Shown here: one piece after another, positions 1 through 11,473 of the stretch
Layout: every line of letters starts with the position of its first letter
Numbering within the stretch: the first letter of the stretch is position 1
Assembly (NCBI GenBank): GCA_050084985.1
Contig: JBITNC010000002.1
Span: 34,162,001-34,226,000, forward strand
Direction: 5' to 3'
Source: Nageia nagi
Taxonomy: Eukaryota; Pinophyta
Length of the DNA: 64,000 nucleotides
Made by a program: the position numbers and the translations under genes
The notes under the pieces: generated by a model
The model's database searches: none
What the model was told of the DNA's origin: nothing
What the model saw: the letters and a program-made list of their open reading frames with translations, nothing else

Positions 1-545
1 ATTTTTCCTCTTTTTAACTTAAAATTTATTGTAAAGATACATGCTATTTTACTTATAAATTTAACTAAGAAAAGAGAAAATATGCTAAGCATTAATGTTA
101 ACAATAAACACTAAAAAAAGGCTTAATTAATTTAATTTTAGGTATTAAACAATTACCTTAAAAATGTGTATTTCAAAAATTTGATTTTCTCTTTTTAAAC
201 AAGCAAGTGTTTAATAGGTTATTATGCTCCTACTAGTACTTGAGAGAAAATATATTAAATGCAATTTTACCAAAGCACTCCAAGTAAAATACAAGAATAC
301 ACTAAGTCAGAGTTTCATGATGGAGTACTTAGTAAAAAAAATACATTTAGGTAAAAGTGATGGCTACCCCTCCCTTATTAAGAAGGAGAATACGTTACTT
401 TTACAGGTGTATTTAATGGAGGTAAATAGGTTTTGAGAAATCAATAAAAAATTAAATGAACAAACAAAAAAAGGGCTTCCAACTTAAATTCCAAGGTAAG
501 AAAGAGGGTAGCGACAAAAAAATGAAAAGTGGGAGAAGAAGGGGA
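1..545. other. AT-rich sequence without a recognisable gene
   Basis: No coding or repeat signature is recognised here. The only open frame (224-436) is short, shows no domain and is not supported by splice sites or homology. Confidence 0.5.
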
Positions 546-551
546 TCACAA

Positions 552-763
552 AGGAGAGGAGGCTAGGAGGCACGAGCGAAGAGCTATGTAGGAGAGGAGG
601 TCAAAAGGTGCAGGCAAAGGGCGACACAAGAGAGGAGGTCGGGAGATGCGAACAAAGGGTTGCATAGGAGAGGAGGTTAGGAGGCACAGGACGAAGGGCC
701 ATGTAGGAGAGGAGGTTAGGAGGCATGGGCAGAGGGCCACGTAGGAGAGGAGGTCAGGAGGTG
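552..763. repeat. G-rich minisatellite, about 38-bp unit
   Basis: Five units and a partial sixth begin with AGGAGAGGAGG at about 552, 590, 628, 665, 705 and 743. Each continues with a variant of a gga-gg-cac-g-gaagggc-a-gt core. The purine strand bias is strong and unlike the AT-rich surroundings. The minus-strand open frame over it (546-773) is a by-product of the repeat: the translated unit repeats but has no domain. Confidence 0.8.
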
Positions 764-960
764 CATAGCTCATTTAGTTAGAGCATTGGTCTTATGGTTC
801 TATTCGAAGGTAGTTGAAGGTCATGGGTTCAAGCCTTGCTAGGACCATCATCAACCATATTATGATTCTTTTCTTAAATTTCTTAGAATTTCACAGTTGT
901 CTACTTCTGCATATAAGTGCGTATGGGTTCGAACCCCATAGCTAGCACATAGTAATACCA
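764..960 (+). repeat. tRNA-derived SINE-like remnant with two B-box arms
   Basis: TAGCTCATTTAGTTAGAGC at about 767-785 resembles a tRNA D-arm/A box. A B-box-like T-arm (GGGTTCAAGCC) follows at about 825-835. A second, cleaner T-arm lies at about 924-946, where ATGGG and CCCAT pair around TTCGAAC. The anticodon stem is not clean and the acceptor ends do not pair, so this is not a working tRNA gene. A tRNA-headed SINE or a dimer of decayed tRNA pieces fits best. Confidence 0.45.
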
Positions 961-1160
961 AAATGTTGTAGGTATTCATTGAATGAAGAGATTTGTGTTA
1001 TGTATCCAATCCTTTATTTTTTTAAAAAAATGCCTCGTATTCAATAAAAGAGAATCTACCCACTATATGTATATATTTATATATTTTTTTTAGAAAAAAT
1101 TGAGCATTTGAAGAAAGGTACAAAAAAATTTGCAATAAATACTCTTTCTTCTCATTTTGA

Positions 1161-1233
<73 letters not shown>

Positions 1234-1708
1234 AAAAAAGCAACTTACTCTTCTTTTCCATTTTTTTTTTAAATAAAGAAAAAATTAAAAAAGGTGATTT
1301 CTTGTTTTAAATAAATCAATTTTGCAAATATTTTGAAAATTAGATGGTAAGTCCTCTCTTAAATTTTCACTTAATTTGTGTAAAAAAAAAAGAGTATATA
1401 AAAAAGATCAAGCTTGACTATAATACATTATTTGCTATATATAAGAGAATGTAACTAACAAAGTAATGTTAGTAATAATATAGCAATACATAGAAGTATA
1501 TTTTCTTTAAAAAAAATGCATTAGCTCATAATAATAAAAAGAATGTTAGACTCATAATGAGATAATCCAAGGAAAAAAAAATACCTTCTCTTAGTTTTAC
1601 CTCACTAATAGGGAGTAAGATGAGGAATGAAGAAGGATCACTAAGATGTAGCTTGCACATAAAAAAAAGAGACTCCATGTTAAAGATGTGAAGGTGAGCC
1701 TCCAAAGA
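961..1708. other. AT-rich spacer with a (TA)n microsatellite
   Basis: The stretch holds a (TA)n tract and low-complexity A/T sequence. No coding signature is visible. Confidence 0.5.
1161..1230. repeat. (TA)n microsatellite
   Basis: About 70 bases of almost uninterrupted TA. The minus-strand open frame running through it encodes only alternating Tyr-Ile and is an artefact. Confidence 0.95.
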
Positions 1709-2259
1709 GCTTTGATACCAAATGAAATATTTGAACTATAAAAAGAATAAATCTAAACTCTCAAGATCACAATACACATCTAACAAACTTACAAAACAAT
1801 CTCACAAAGATAACATAAGATATAAGTGGTTCCTCCAACTAAGAGCACATCCATTAACTAGATTTCTTTTCTTAACAAATATGAACTCTTACAATCCTCA
1901 TACACTTTTCTCCTAAACACTATCCTATAGCATAACTTTACTTCACAAATTGGTATGTGATCACAAAGGAGGAGCCTTCTATTTATAGATCAAAATTTCT
2001 CTTTGGATCATCCTTTTATCCAATGTACAAAAGCATGACATGAACATTCTTTTACCCAAGGGGCATGCTCATAACATGGAATGTAAGATAAGTTACATTA
2101 TTATATTCACATAAATACTTAAAGTATCAAATGACACTCTTAAGGATTAGTGAACTTATATAGAGGATTATTACATAACCTTTACAATAATGCATTATAC
2201 ATTCCAATAGAGGCCACTTAATATTTGTCAAAAACTACTATAGCCACTATGTTGTGACA
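1709..2259 (-). mobile_element. Probable LTR with adjacent primer-binding site, minus strand
   Basis: Read on the minus strand, TGGTATCAAAGC (1,709-1,720) resembles the initiator-Met-tRNA primer-binding site of plant LTR retrotransposons. It lies two bases after a sequence ending ...ATTTCA, as expected for an LTR 3' end. The putative LTR would start TGTCACAAC near 2,259 and carries a minus-strand TATA-like ATCTATAAATAG near 1,985. No partner LTR or internal coding region is seen, so the outer boundary is a guess. Confidence 0.45.
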
Positions 2260-3200
2260 ACTTAGGTTCATTTATATTGTTAGATTTTTGGACTTTAATT
2301 TCTTAACCTATAGTTAAGATTAATGTGGAATGTTTTGTTTGTTTGTTTCCTAACCCACATTTATGGTTAGTATGAAAACACTATGATATATGTGGTTTAC
2401 CATCCACCACTATATTTTTAACTGTTAAAGCTTTTTAATTAATTAAAATACCTTTTCAAAAAAAAAAAATTAATCATCTTGATTTATTATATTCTCTACA
2501 AATATATTAAAATTAATATTTAAAAATTATTGAATGGTAATTATTTATAAAAATTAATCATTTATAGTTTTTGTGAAATTGAAATAGTGCTCTTCATTCA
2601 GTTCAACCTTATAATATTTAAAAATAAAATATCAATTATATTAAACATATGTATTTCAAATAAAAGACATGATCTCAGCCCAATCACGTTGTTCATGGAG
2701 GCTGAATTAATGGAAAAGACTCAGTCAGTGGCCCGAGAATGTAAACCAAGACTGTAAATAGATTATATGACATTAATAGGCCAAGAGAATGTAAACCATT
2801 TCAATTAAGCGTGGGACGTGGTGATCAAATTTAATAGAAAGTTTATAAAAATTATGATCACAGTATGCATGCATTGCATGGGTTGTTTATCCATCTTTGG
2901 GACTGATATGAAGTTGAGGTACATGGGTTTGGCATTGCACCATGGCTCACATGGAGCAATAAAAATGAACATCACAATTTGATTTCTTGGATTCTATTTA
3001 TAAATCTTAATCTGGCTTGCTTGTTATAGTATGGAAGAATTTAATTAGGAAGTTTCACAAGACAATTACAAAGTTTGACAGAAAAAAAAATTTGCTGATT
3101 GCTGACACTGTTAATGCATGCAGAAGAGCAGCAACCCATTCGTCCCTGCATTAATTATTTATACGTTATAAACATTGTTTAGCTGTACCAACATGGTTCC
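2260..3200. other. Spacer without recognisable gene
   Basis: Mostly AT-rich sequence. Some less AT-rich stretches around 2,680-3,140 could be degraded upstream or downstream parts of the neighbouring MYB fragment, but I could not align them convincingly. Confidence 0.4.
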
Positions 3201-3307
3201 TGGTAATGCAGGAAAGCTCCTCCCGAAAGGAGTAAGATATATTCATCAAGTCGAGTCTGTTGGGGGAGCCATTCATGGATGAAACACGCTGCACATTTTT
3301 CCGATTT

Positions 3308-3463
3308 TGCTGAATCGGAATGGCAATGCAACAAGGTTTTTATAATGCAATGAGGTTTAGCCATGATTTTGGATTACCAGATTGAACAAAATCAGATATC
3401 ATGGCTAGACATCATTGCATTACAACAACCTTGTACTGCATTGCCATTCCCATTCAGTAATTT
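3308..3463. repeat. Imperfect inverted duplication (hairpin) of MYB exon 1 sequence
   Basis: The arm at about 3,308-3,366 is matched in inverted orientation at about 3,399-3,463, with several mismatches and short indels. Landmarks are GAATGGCAATGCA in one arm and its complement TGCATTGCCATTC in the other. The loop of about 33 bases carries the GATTTTGGATTACCAGATTG segment. Both arms correspond to about 31,100-31,155 of the intact MYB gene. Confidence 0.8.
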
Positions 3464-3494
3464 AGAAGATCAATAGGATTGCTCTCCCAGTAGA

Positions 3495-3665
3495 TGTTGG
3501 GATGGAGCCCGATTCTCCACCGATGATCTTCATTGAACGCTTTGGACAAGGCATTCACAAGGCAGGTATCCCTTGGCAATGTGGCGCTGGACAGTCAATT
3601 AAACGGGTTCATTATTATAAAAAATCAATAATGAAAAAACAAATGTATTTGTTGCCTGTACTATA

Positions 3666-3744
<79 letters not shown>

Positions 3745-4050
3745 TAAAGCAGACACTTGTGAGCGATGTGTGTGTAGATTGTTCATTGCTGAGAACATTA
3801 GAGTTGACGCTGTTGTAAAGAGAAGGGAATGGCAAGGAGATTGCTATTGATTGTATCTTTTGTTGGTGAATAAACAGAGGTTACAGTGCTTCTTCAGGGA
3901 CGTAGCCCAAAGTTTGTTGGGTGAATATCGTCTAAATTCTTCTCTCTCTTTTGCGGTTTGCTTGTGCATATTTCAATTCTGCTAGTTTCTATTCAATTAC
4001 AAAATAAGTAGGATTGTTAAGAATGTAGAGGAATACACAAGAATCCAACA
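3495..4050 (+). mobile_element. Solo LTR with 5-bp target-site duplication (copia-like)
   Basis: The element starts TGTTGGGATG, ends GAATCCAACA, and is bounded on both sides by GTAGA (3,490-3,494 and 4,051-4,055), a perfect 5-bp target duplication. The last third has the look of plant Ty1/copia R-U5 regions: GGTGAATAAACAGAGGTTACAG, then GGACGTAGCCCAAAG, then TTTGCGGTTTGCTTGTGCAT. It interrupts the MYB fragment, and removing it rejoins the homology. A (TA)n tract lies inside. No internal region remains, so it arose by LTR-LTR recombination. Confidence 0.85.
3666..3740. repeat. (TA)n microsatellite inside the solo LTR
   Basis: About 75 bases of TA with one slip (ATAATATA) near 3,712. Confidence 0.95.
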
Positions 4051-4450
4051 GTAGAACACCATTATTGCCTAAATCCTCACCTTGTTTGTCAACACTACCG
4101 GAACCCGATGTATTGATCATATACTTTTGTTGTCCAATATCCAGCCCATGAATGTTCTCTCTTTGGTTTGCATTATCGGAATGCAGAATGTATTACGGTG
4201 TTTTGGATAAATATGTACAGTAAGCTGCAGATTTATCTAGTAGGGACAAATTCCCTGCAGTCTTAAAAACTCTTCTTTTGGGGCCTTTCACGCTTCTCAG
4301 ATTCAATTTTAGGATTTCTATCTATAATTATTGAGAAATATGATCAATAAATTGGACCGCAACGGATGATAACAGGGTCTGTTAAAATGTTTCGATATGG
4401 AGTTTCATGTGAGGTTTTTATCATTCTTATCATGCATTCATCTTTAAATA

Positions 4451-4509
4451 ACTAGTTTTGATATAATCTTCCATATATATCAAAAAATGCTAGAGATATC
4501 ATTCTCGAA
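4451..4509 (+). repeat. Degenerate relative of the foldback element arm
   Basis: ACTAGTTTTGATATAATCTT, then ATATATCAAAAAATGC, then AGAGATATCATT match the arm of the perfect foldback element at 36,060-36,217 with scattered changes. The complementary arm was not found nearby, so this is a single-arm remnant or a diverged copy. Confidence 0.5.
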
Positions 4510-4667
4510 TAATTTAGAAATTATTTCTCAAATATAGATTATAAAGTATTTCACTCCTAATATAATAATTTAGAAACTAATATTTATAGAAAATGTATAT
4601 AAAAAATTTAAAACAATGAATGTATACATTTAAAACACAGAATACATAAATTTAAAATAGCTAATGC

Positions 4668-4826
4668 ATTTAAATATATTTATTTGTATACAAAGAAAAT
4701 GTATTTAAAATAATCAAATGTATTAGTATTTAAATATATTTATTTAAAATAATCAAATGTATTAGTATTTAAATATATTTATTTGTATACAAAGAAAATG
4801 TATTTAAAATAATCAAATGTATTATA
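4668..4826. repeat. AT-rich tandem repeat, about 60-bp unit
   Basis: The unit ATTTAAATATATTTATTTG, then TATACAAAGAAAATG, then TATTTAAAATAATC, then AAATGTATTAGT occurs at about 4,668, in shortened form at about 4,729, and again at about 4,768. Confidence 0.8.
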
Positions 4827-4829
4827 TAA

Positions 4830-5890
4830 TATGAACAATAACAATTACAACAGATGCATTGTATAATCTAAATAGTAACAATTTAATATTGTTATGCTAG
4901 CATAATATTAAATTAATTATAAATTAAAATAAGGAATATATAAATTTTAAACAACCAATGTATTTAAATATATTAAATTATAAATTTATATTTAAAATAA
5001 CTAATAGAGTTAGCTATTGATGATGGACATAGAGAGGGAGTGATATTTTAGCTTAACTTTTGACGTAATAAAAATGATGAATTACCAAAAAAAACTATAC
5101 CACAAAACTTAATAATATATGATGATGTTTAATCATTTAGCATTGTAATATTATTCTTCTTTAATAATTAAAGAAATGCATTCTTATTTATATAAAATAA
5201 TAAATTCTCTTTAAAAAAGTTATTTTAAAAATCCACCTTAACTTTAAAAAATTAAAGTTAATTTATGAAAATTATATCATTAATATATTACAAATATATT
5301 TTATGTTCAATAAGTAACTATAACATGTAAGTATTTAAACTTTTGAAATAAGCATTTGAACAATTTTAAGTATCTACATTTATAAAAAAAATAAAGTCTA
5401 TTACTTTTTGGTTTTTGTCTTTTAAATTATAAAATTATCCTTTTACTTAATTTGATGTTTTATATTGATCAATTTATATTTTAAAAATATTTAGATTGTA
5501 TTTTAATAGTTTATATATAACTAACTTTTGAATAAGGTTAGCTTGCATTTTAATAGTTTATATATATTATGTGTTCTATGCATATAATGTATTTGATGTA
5601 ATTAGTTTGCTAATTTATATAATTTATTTTAGGTTTCAAATATTTTTAGATGCATGTATTATACTTACACTTTTAATTTGATATATACTTTTCCTTTTAA
5701 TTAAATTGAAATTCACTTCTTCTATATAATTTATAAAAAATTAGGATTTATTATACATGCTTTTATTTATATTCATGGGAAAGTTTAATGTACGTTTAAA
5801 ATGATATAAGATCATCATATACAATTTAAAAATTATAGTTATCTCGAAGATATCAAGAATGTAAAAGAAGCTTAATATCATACTAGATTA
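4830..5890. other. Very AT-rich spacer
   Basis: No coding, LTR or tandem-repeat structure is recognised. It consists of low-complexity A/T sequence. Confidence 0.5.
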
Positions 5891-5894
5891 ATCT

Positions 5895-6870
5895 TTGTAT
5901 TTTTTGGGGAAGATCTCCATCTTGATACATTTGTGTATTTACACTGCCTTGAGAGGTGTATGTCCTTTAAGTATGACCACCTCTCTTAATAACACTTCAT
6001 TATTACATGAAGTGATTGGAGAAGAGGATGACACCCAACAAGCATTCCCACAAGTTTCTATCGAAATTCGAGCATAAAGTAATATTGCTATCCCTCAAGT
6101 TTTAATTCTTGTAGAAGAATTTATTAATACCTATCATTGGTTTGAATCACACACCCTTATGTGCTATTTCCTTGGTCTTATCCCAAATGATACCATTGTA
6201 TGTACCTGGGTAAGTCAGGTTTTGGATTTTGTATGGTGTTAAATTTAAAAAATGTGTAGAAAATTATCAAAAGCTTTTTCCTTTTTTGGTTCTCTAACCA
6301 TGTGCATACCCAAAACGTTCTTAGTAAAGAGCCTTGGATAGTTTGTAATTCTCTCCTTTTCCTTCTACCTTATATGTTGGGCTTTAATGTTGAGAATGAA
6401 GGTGCTATAGATATCCTTATTTGGGTGGAATTAATTAGAGTTCCTATTCCCTTGTGGAAATTTTTGAAGTTTTTAGGTGAGTCCATTAGTTAATTTATCT
6501 ATTTTGAACCTAAGAGATTTTTTTAGCTTGACCTTCTTGAAGAGTTTGTGTTAAGGTGGATTTAACTCATGACCTCCTTAATTTCATTGATATCAATATT
6601 GGTGATGAGGGTTTATGGTAATGGGTGGAGTTCATTGGTATCTCAAATACTTGTTACCATTTTCAATCTTACGATCACAAGATTTGTGATTGCCCACTTA
6701 TGGTGGGTAGCTTTAACAAAAAATCCTATGTTCCTCCTCCTTCATATTTTCACCCAGCTCCTTCTAGAAAAGGTGTAGAGGATGAATGGACCCTAGTCAC
6801 TCTACTCCTTAAGAATTGGTTGTTATGCCTCCAACCTAGAATTCTAGTCCTATGGTCATATTGAACATGC
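5895..6870 (+). pseudogene. LINE ORF1 (gag-like, DUF4283 and zinc-knuckle type), decayed
   Basis: Translated pieces in changing frames give a DUF4283-like stretch around 6,115-6,235 (FESHTLMCYFLGLIPND), then LIWVELIRVPIPLWKFLKF around 6,415-6,475, a layout known from plant LINE ORF1. A zinc-knuckle remnant follows at about 6,645-6,705 (CYHFQSYDHKICDCPL), which keeps C, H and C but has lost one cysteine of the usual CX2CX4HX4C. The ORF1 product would bind element RNA. Several stops and frame changes make it non-functional. Confidence 0.7.
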
Positions 6871-7499
6871 GACTTATGTAGGTTGTTAGTACTATTCAAC
6901 CATATTAGGTTGTTACCTTAACTTCATCATCTATTATGTTATCAACCTCTATCCCTCTACTCAACTTTATTTGGTCTAGCCACTTGTTTGTGTCCATTGT
7001 GGTTATGCCTCCTATTCCTATGATGGAGGATAGTTTAAGAGATAAAATTCAATGATCACGTAGTCTGTATAGAGGTTTTCCTTTTGGGCATGTTGGAAAA
7101 TATCACTAGGTGGGAGCTTCACATGGTGAAAGTAACTCTTTTGGGTCCCTACAAAGTTTGAAGGACTTAGAGGATGAATGATTTTTTTTAGAATGTAAGA
7201 GGGTTGACAGACCTAACCTATAAGTACACGATCTAAGGTGAGCTTGATGATATCACTCACTCTTATGGAATGTATTCTTTTATCTTTTTACAAAAAATTA
7301 AAATTATTGACTTTATTATGCAATGTACTTACTCTTTTCTCTAGTTGTGGGGCCCCTTTTTTTATACCAATCATTTAATTGGGAAATGTTATCATTATTA
7401 TTCTTATTACTATTATTGATCTTACTATTATTTCTCCTAAGTGGAAATTGAATATGATTTTTTGGGGGACTAACACTTCACATCAAGCTATTTAAGTGT

Positions 7500-8060
7500 T
7501 TCTTGAGATCAAAACTTCATATCAAGTTGTATCATCAATATTTATGCTTCAAATAATGCTCATTATAGAAGAGATTTATGGTTTTGTCTTACCATTTCTC
7601 TTCCCTTTGTGATGTGGGTCCCCTGTGGTCACTTTAACATGGTGCAAAAAGCTTTCGATAAGAAAAGTCAGAACCCCATGGGGTGGAATCTAGTGGAAAG
7701 AGAGGCTTGGTTTTTTATGAAAAATAAGCTAAGTCAATTTCATCCCAATGTTGGTTTCTCCCCTTTTGAATTTTTGGAGATGCATTGGTTTACTTGGTCT
7801 AACTTCCAAGTTGATTATGCCTAAGTACTTAAAAGGCTTGATAGGGATATGTTATCTAAGAGTGGATTTTTACTTTGGTAGAATTTCTTCTTCTCTTATT
7901 TTTCTTTCTTATATTATCCTTAATGCCACTTTGTCTAATCATGCTCCTATTCTCTTTGCTATTTTCTTTGAGTATCCTTCTTATTTTTTTTTTCTCTATG
8001 TTTCATTCAAATACCTCCTATTTATAATCTCCCTCTATGAGAGCTCACAATAGCCATATT
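7500..8060 (+). pseudogene. LINE ORF2 endonuclease domain, decayed
   Basis: NIYASNNAHYRRDLW (about 7,530-7,585) followed by a CGHFNMV segment (about 7,622-7,645; functional elements have GDFN) and EREAWFFMKNKL is the typical middle of the plant L1 endonuclease that nicks target DNA. A WFTWSNFQ-like segment follows near 7,790. The usual catalytic Asp of GDFN reads His here, and frames shift after about 7,820, so the domain is inactive. Confidence 0.75.
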
Positions 8061-8629
8061 TCAAATTTAATTTTGAGATCCTCTAGCTCTTCTAGTTGGA
8101 TCTAGTCATAAAAAAGCTCTATCCTTTGAACTACAAAGATCTTTTGTATCTTTGGTGTTGAGTTTATAAGTGAAGGTAAAAGTGTAATTAGATTCTCAAA
8201 ATTGATCTTGCTTGGGCCACCTAGACTCTTTAAACCAATCCTTTTTATGGCTTGCTCAAGATCATGTGGTAGCTCTTCATCATAAAATTAGGAAAGCTAA
8301 CCTTTATGAGGCTAAGGGTGCTAAGCTTCATGCCCATATTAATTGGCTTATTGTTAGAGATAAAGTCTCTAAATAATTCTTTAGACACCTTTATCCTCCT
8401 ATTCATGTGTCTCATTTCAATGCTATTGAATCTAATGGAGTTTGTCTCACCTCCCTTCCTAAGATTATCTCCATCTTGGTTGTTCATTATCAGGTCTTTG
8501 GTTCCTAACCTCTTTCCCCAATTTATCAATAATTTATGGAAGATTGTTATGTTGTCATATATCATAAGCTCACCCAAGCTTAGACTAATTTTTATAATAC
8601 ACCTCTCTCTTTTAATGATTTGAAGACTA

Positions 8630-9370
8630 TTGTTTCTTAGATGGCCAATGATAAATCCCCTAGTATTGATGGATTTCCCTATGAGTTTTATAAGGATTTA
8701 TGGGATATGTTGGGGCCAAACCTTTTTCAGGTATATAGAGAAACTCTATCCATAGGTTCAATGGGTCCCATGATCAATAAAGGTAACATCAAGTTTATAC
8801 CCAAACCTAGTGATCCAAAGTGCATCACTAATTGACATCAAATTACCTTATTGAATGTCAGTTATAAAATTATTGCTAAGGCTTTAGCCCTTAAGATTAA
8901 GCCTATTTTATTTCTTATTATTTGCCTAGAGAAAATTGAATCTATCAAATATGGATATATTTTAGAAAATATTATTGTTGTTTGGGAAGGTATGGGATGA
9001 GCCCATAATTAAGATCAGGATGCTTTATTTAGCAAGATTAATTTTGAAAAGGACTATGATTGGATTGAACGGTATTTTATCACTATTATAATTACAACTC
9101 TTAGCTTTGGCTCTTCCTTTGTCTCCTCTATCAAGATGCTTTTTTGAGATGCTTCTATTGTGATTACTATGAATGGATCTCAATATGAAAGTATTACTCT
9201 TGCTTGCTATGTTCGCCAAGATTTTCCTCTTGCTCCCTCATTTATTTTGAATGGTCATCATGCCCATCAAACCTCTTAAGATCTTATTCAAATTATCTCC
9301 CTTCCTAATTCTCAAGCGCAACTTTTGAATGGTCATCATGCTCATGACTCATTTCTCACTTTGTAAGAGG
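8630..9370 (+). pseudogene. LINE ORF2 reverse transcriptase, decayed
   Basis: MANDKSPSIDGFPYEFYK (from 8,641), then INKGNIKFIPKPSDP and, after a stop near 8,835, ITLLNVSYKIIAKALALKI, are conserved blocks of plant L1 reverse transcriptase. The catalytic FADD-type box, expected near 9,340, reads A-H-D-S, so the catalytic Asp pair is lost. Several in-frame stops are present. The enzyme would have performed target-primed reverse transcription. Confidence 0.85.
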
Positions 9371-10769
9371 ATGAGTGATCTATTAAAATTGCTTTGCAAT
9401 GCTTGGATACTTTTTATCTTACCTCTAGGTACAATATTCAATAGAAAAAACTATCTTGCTATAGACAATCCATGTGTCTTATCCCTGATTAGATTTATCA
9501 ATTTCCTTTGAAATGGATTTAGAATGGAGAAATGTTTAAATTCCTTGGAATAACTTTTACTTTTTAGGCCTCCCCAATTCAACAATGAAATTTTATGGTT
9601 CAAAAGGTTAAAAAATAGTTTGGCTCTTATTCCACTAAGAAATTATCCTTAGGTGAAAAAATTTAGATTTATTCTAAGGTTCTTGTTTCAACTCATGTTT
9701 ATTACTCTTCTTGTTGGGTGTCTTCCAAATTTTGTTATCAAAAGTTGGAAAAATTGTTGAGGGATTTGATATATACTTTTGATGTCCATAAATAAGGATT
9801 TCATATAGTGGCATGGGAAATTTATTTTCTTCCTTGATCAACTGGTGGCATGGGTCTATTTTATTGTAATTTTTAAGGTTTTATCTTGTGTGAAAAATAG
9901 ATTTTGAGAGCTTTAGAGGGGAATAAAGCATGGAAGCTTCTTGTTTGCCATTGTATTTCTCAAGGGCTTCCTTTTGGAAAATAATTTTGGATGGGGCTTT
10001 CTTTTCAAACCCTCCTCACTACTCTTGTTGCTATCAAAATTCAAGGTTATTTTGTAATTAAGAGTATCTAGAAAGCTTAGGAAACTCTTAAACTTTTTCT
10101 TAGTTATTACATTTGAAGCAAGTATATGGAGTTTCTCTAGCTTCTCTCAATATTTGGTAATGAAAAGTTTTTTCTTAAGAAGGATTTTCTCTTGCTCAAG
10201 TTCAATGGGTTCAAGGTCTATGATTCTATAGGAAGGGAATTGGATCCATTATTCAATTTTTTAATTCACATACAAGAACCTAACATATGTGGAATGCATT
10301 TCAAGACCTTTTTAATCTTAAATAAGATGATAAAGCTACTTTTGATTTGGTTATAGACAAAATCCATTTTTCCATATTGAAGAAGCTTGATCTCAATTTC
10401 TAAAAGTAGTAGATGTTTGATTGGTTTTGGCCTCAATGTATGAGTTTTATTATGTATAAGCCTCATCATGGTTACTTTTCACTTTCTCCCCATGTTCCTA
10501 TGTATCATACACTGAACCTTAGATGGGATTTTGGTTCTTACCAATCTTGATGGTTTCTACATTTTTCTATTATTTGGGCTAAGTATACTAAACCTAAGAA
10601 ATTTTTTTTATCTAGAGTCTTTTGCATCAAAATATTCCTATTAAGCATCAATATCCTTATTTGGGTGTCATTAATCCTACTTGTCCTTATCAAGAGTCTA
10701 AATATTTTCCTCATATTTTTTTTTTGATGTACGAAGGCTAAGTATGATTAGGATTGGAGTATTTTCTTT

Positions 10770-11473
10770 TTGAATACTTTCTTAGTGTTTACTTGCTCTT
10801 GGGTTGATGCTATTCTTGGGGATACTCTTCAATTTACAAATCCCTTAGGAAAATTTTGGCATATTTTTAGAATCAATATTCTCTACCATCTTTGGAAAAG
10901 AAGAAATAATATTATATTTGGTCAAGAAGATCCCTCGTCTACCTTTTCTCTTGCTAATAAATATGCTATTTTATATGATTGCTTGTTGAATATTATGGTT
11001 CAAGTAGAAAATGTTTATGTGGAGGCTCAACACCTACACAATTTGATTGACCACTGGGGAACTCTCCTTACCCTATTACTCATGTCCTTCTTGATGAGTT
11101 TCATCTTCATCAGGCATTATCTCATGGAGCTCCTAGACATCAATAACATAGCTACACTCCTTCTCCATCAAAACCTTTGCCTAACCCCAAATGTGTTTAG
11201 TATGGAGAGCCTACTACTTCCTACTCTAAGAGTAGATGGGATATTTGGTTGGAAGTTTTTTTCTCTAATTATGGGATGGGAAGATACTTCAAATGCCTCA
11301 CTATCTTTCTTATGATGTTGATATGTGTATCGATTCTAGTAGAAGTAATTACAATGATGGTTAGAATGTTACTATTGCTGAGGGTAGTGGTCGGTAACAT
11401 ATACACTTTATTGATAATTTCTACCCTCCACCTTCTCATGATTGATACAATATTTTATTTTGTTGGTTATTAA
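10770..11473 (+). pseudogene. LINE ORF2 C-terminal region
   Basis: An open stretch from 10,770 contains FWHIFRINILYHLWKRRNN, which resembles the C-terminal zinc-binding RT-associated region (zf-RVT type) common downstream of plant L1 reverse transcriptase. It continues to the 3' end of the element with at least one frame change near 11,250-11,315. By itself it has no assigned activity. Confidence 0.55.

Larger units (their letters stand above)
3205..4305 (-). pseudogene. Third, old fragment of the MYB98-like gene (exon 1 only), inverted and rearranged
   Basis: Read on the minus strand, about 4,305-4,056 aligns to exon 1 of the intact MYB gene (about 30,806-31,070): it keeps the AATCTGAGAAG, GGGCCCCA and TGCAGCTTACTGT landmarks with many small differences. 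Homology resumes at 3,494-3,400 and again at 3,320-3,205, where the Ser-Ser-Met-Asn-Gly coding stretch and GAGGAGCTTTCC are recognisable. A solo LTR splits it at 3,495-4,050. The middle part, carrying the LDYQIEQNQ coding stretch, sits in the opposite orientation next to a second copy of the preceding sequence. No MYB repeats, introns or 3' exons are present. It is clearly more divergent than the two 17-kb copies are from each other, so it came from an earlier event. It cannot encode protein. Confidence 0.85.

Noticed and set aside
546-773. Minus-strand frame with repeated Ser-Pro-Leu-type peptide
   Set aside because: It is a translation of the 38-bp minisatellite, with no start context or homology.
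764-850. Functional tRNA gene
   Set aside because: D-arm-like and T-arm-like parts exist, but the acceptor ends do not pair and the anticodon arm is too long and irregular.
1022-1261. Open frame encoding long Tyr-Ile runs (similar at 3,502-3,835 and 53,369-53,653)
   Set aside because: Direct translation of (TA)n microsatellites; no codon or domain evidence.
4451-4509. Complete second foldback element
   Set aside because: Only one arm-like stretch is recognisable; no complementary arm was found, so it is listed only as a degenerate relative.
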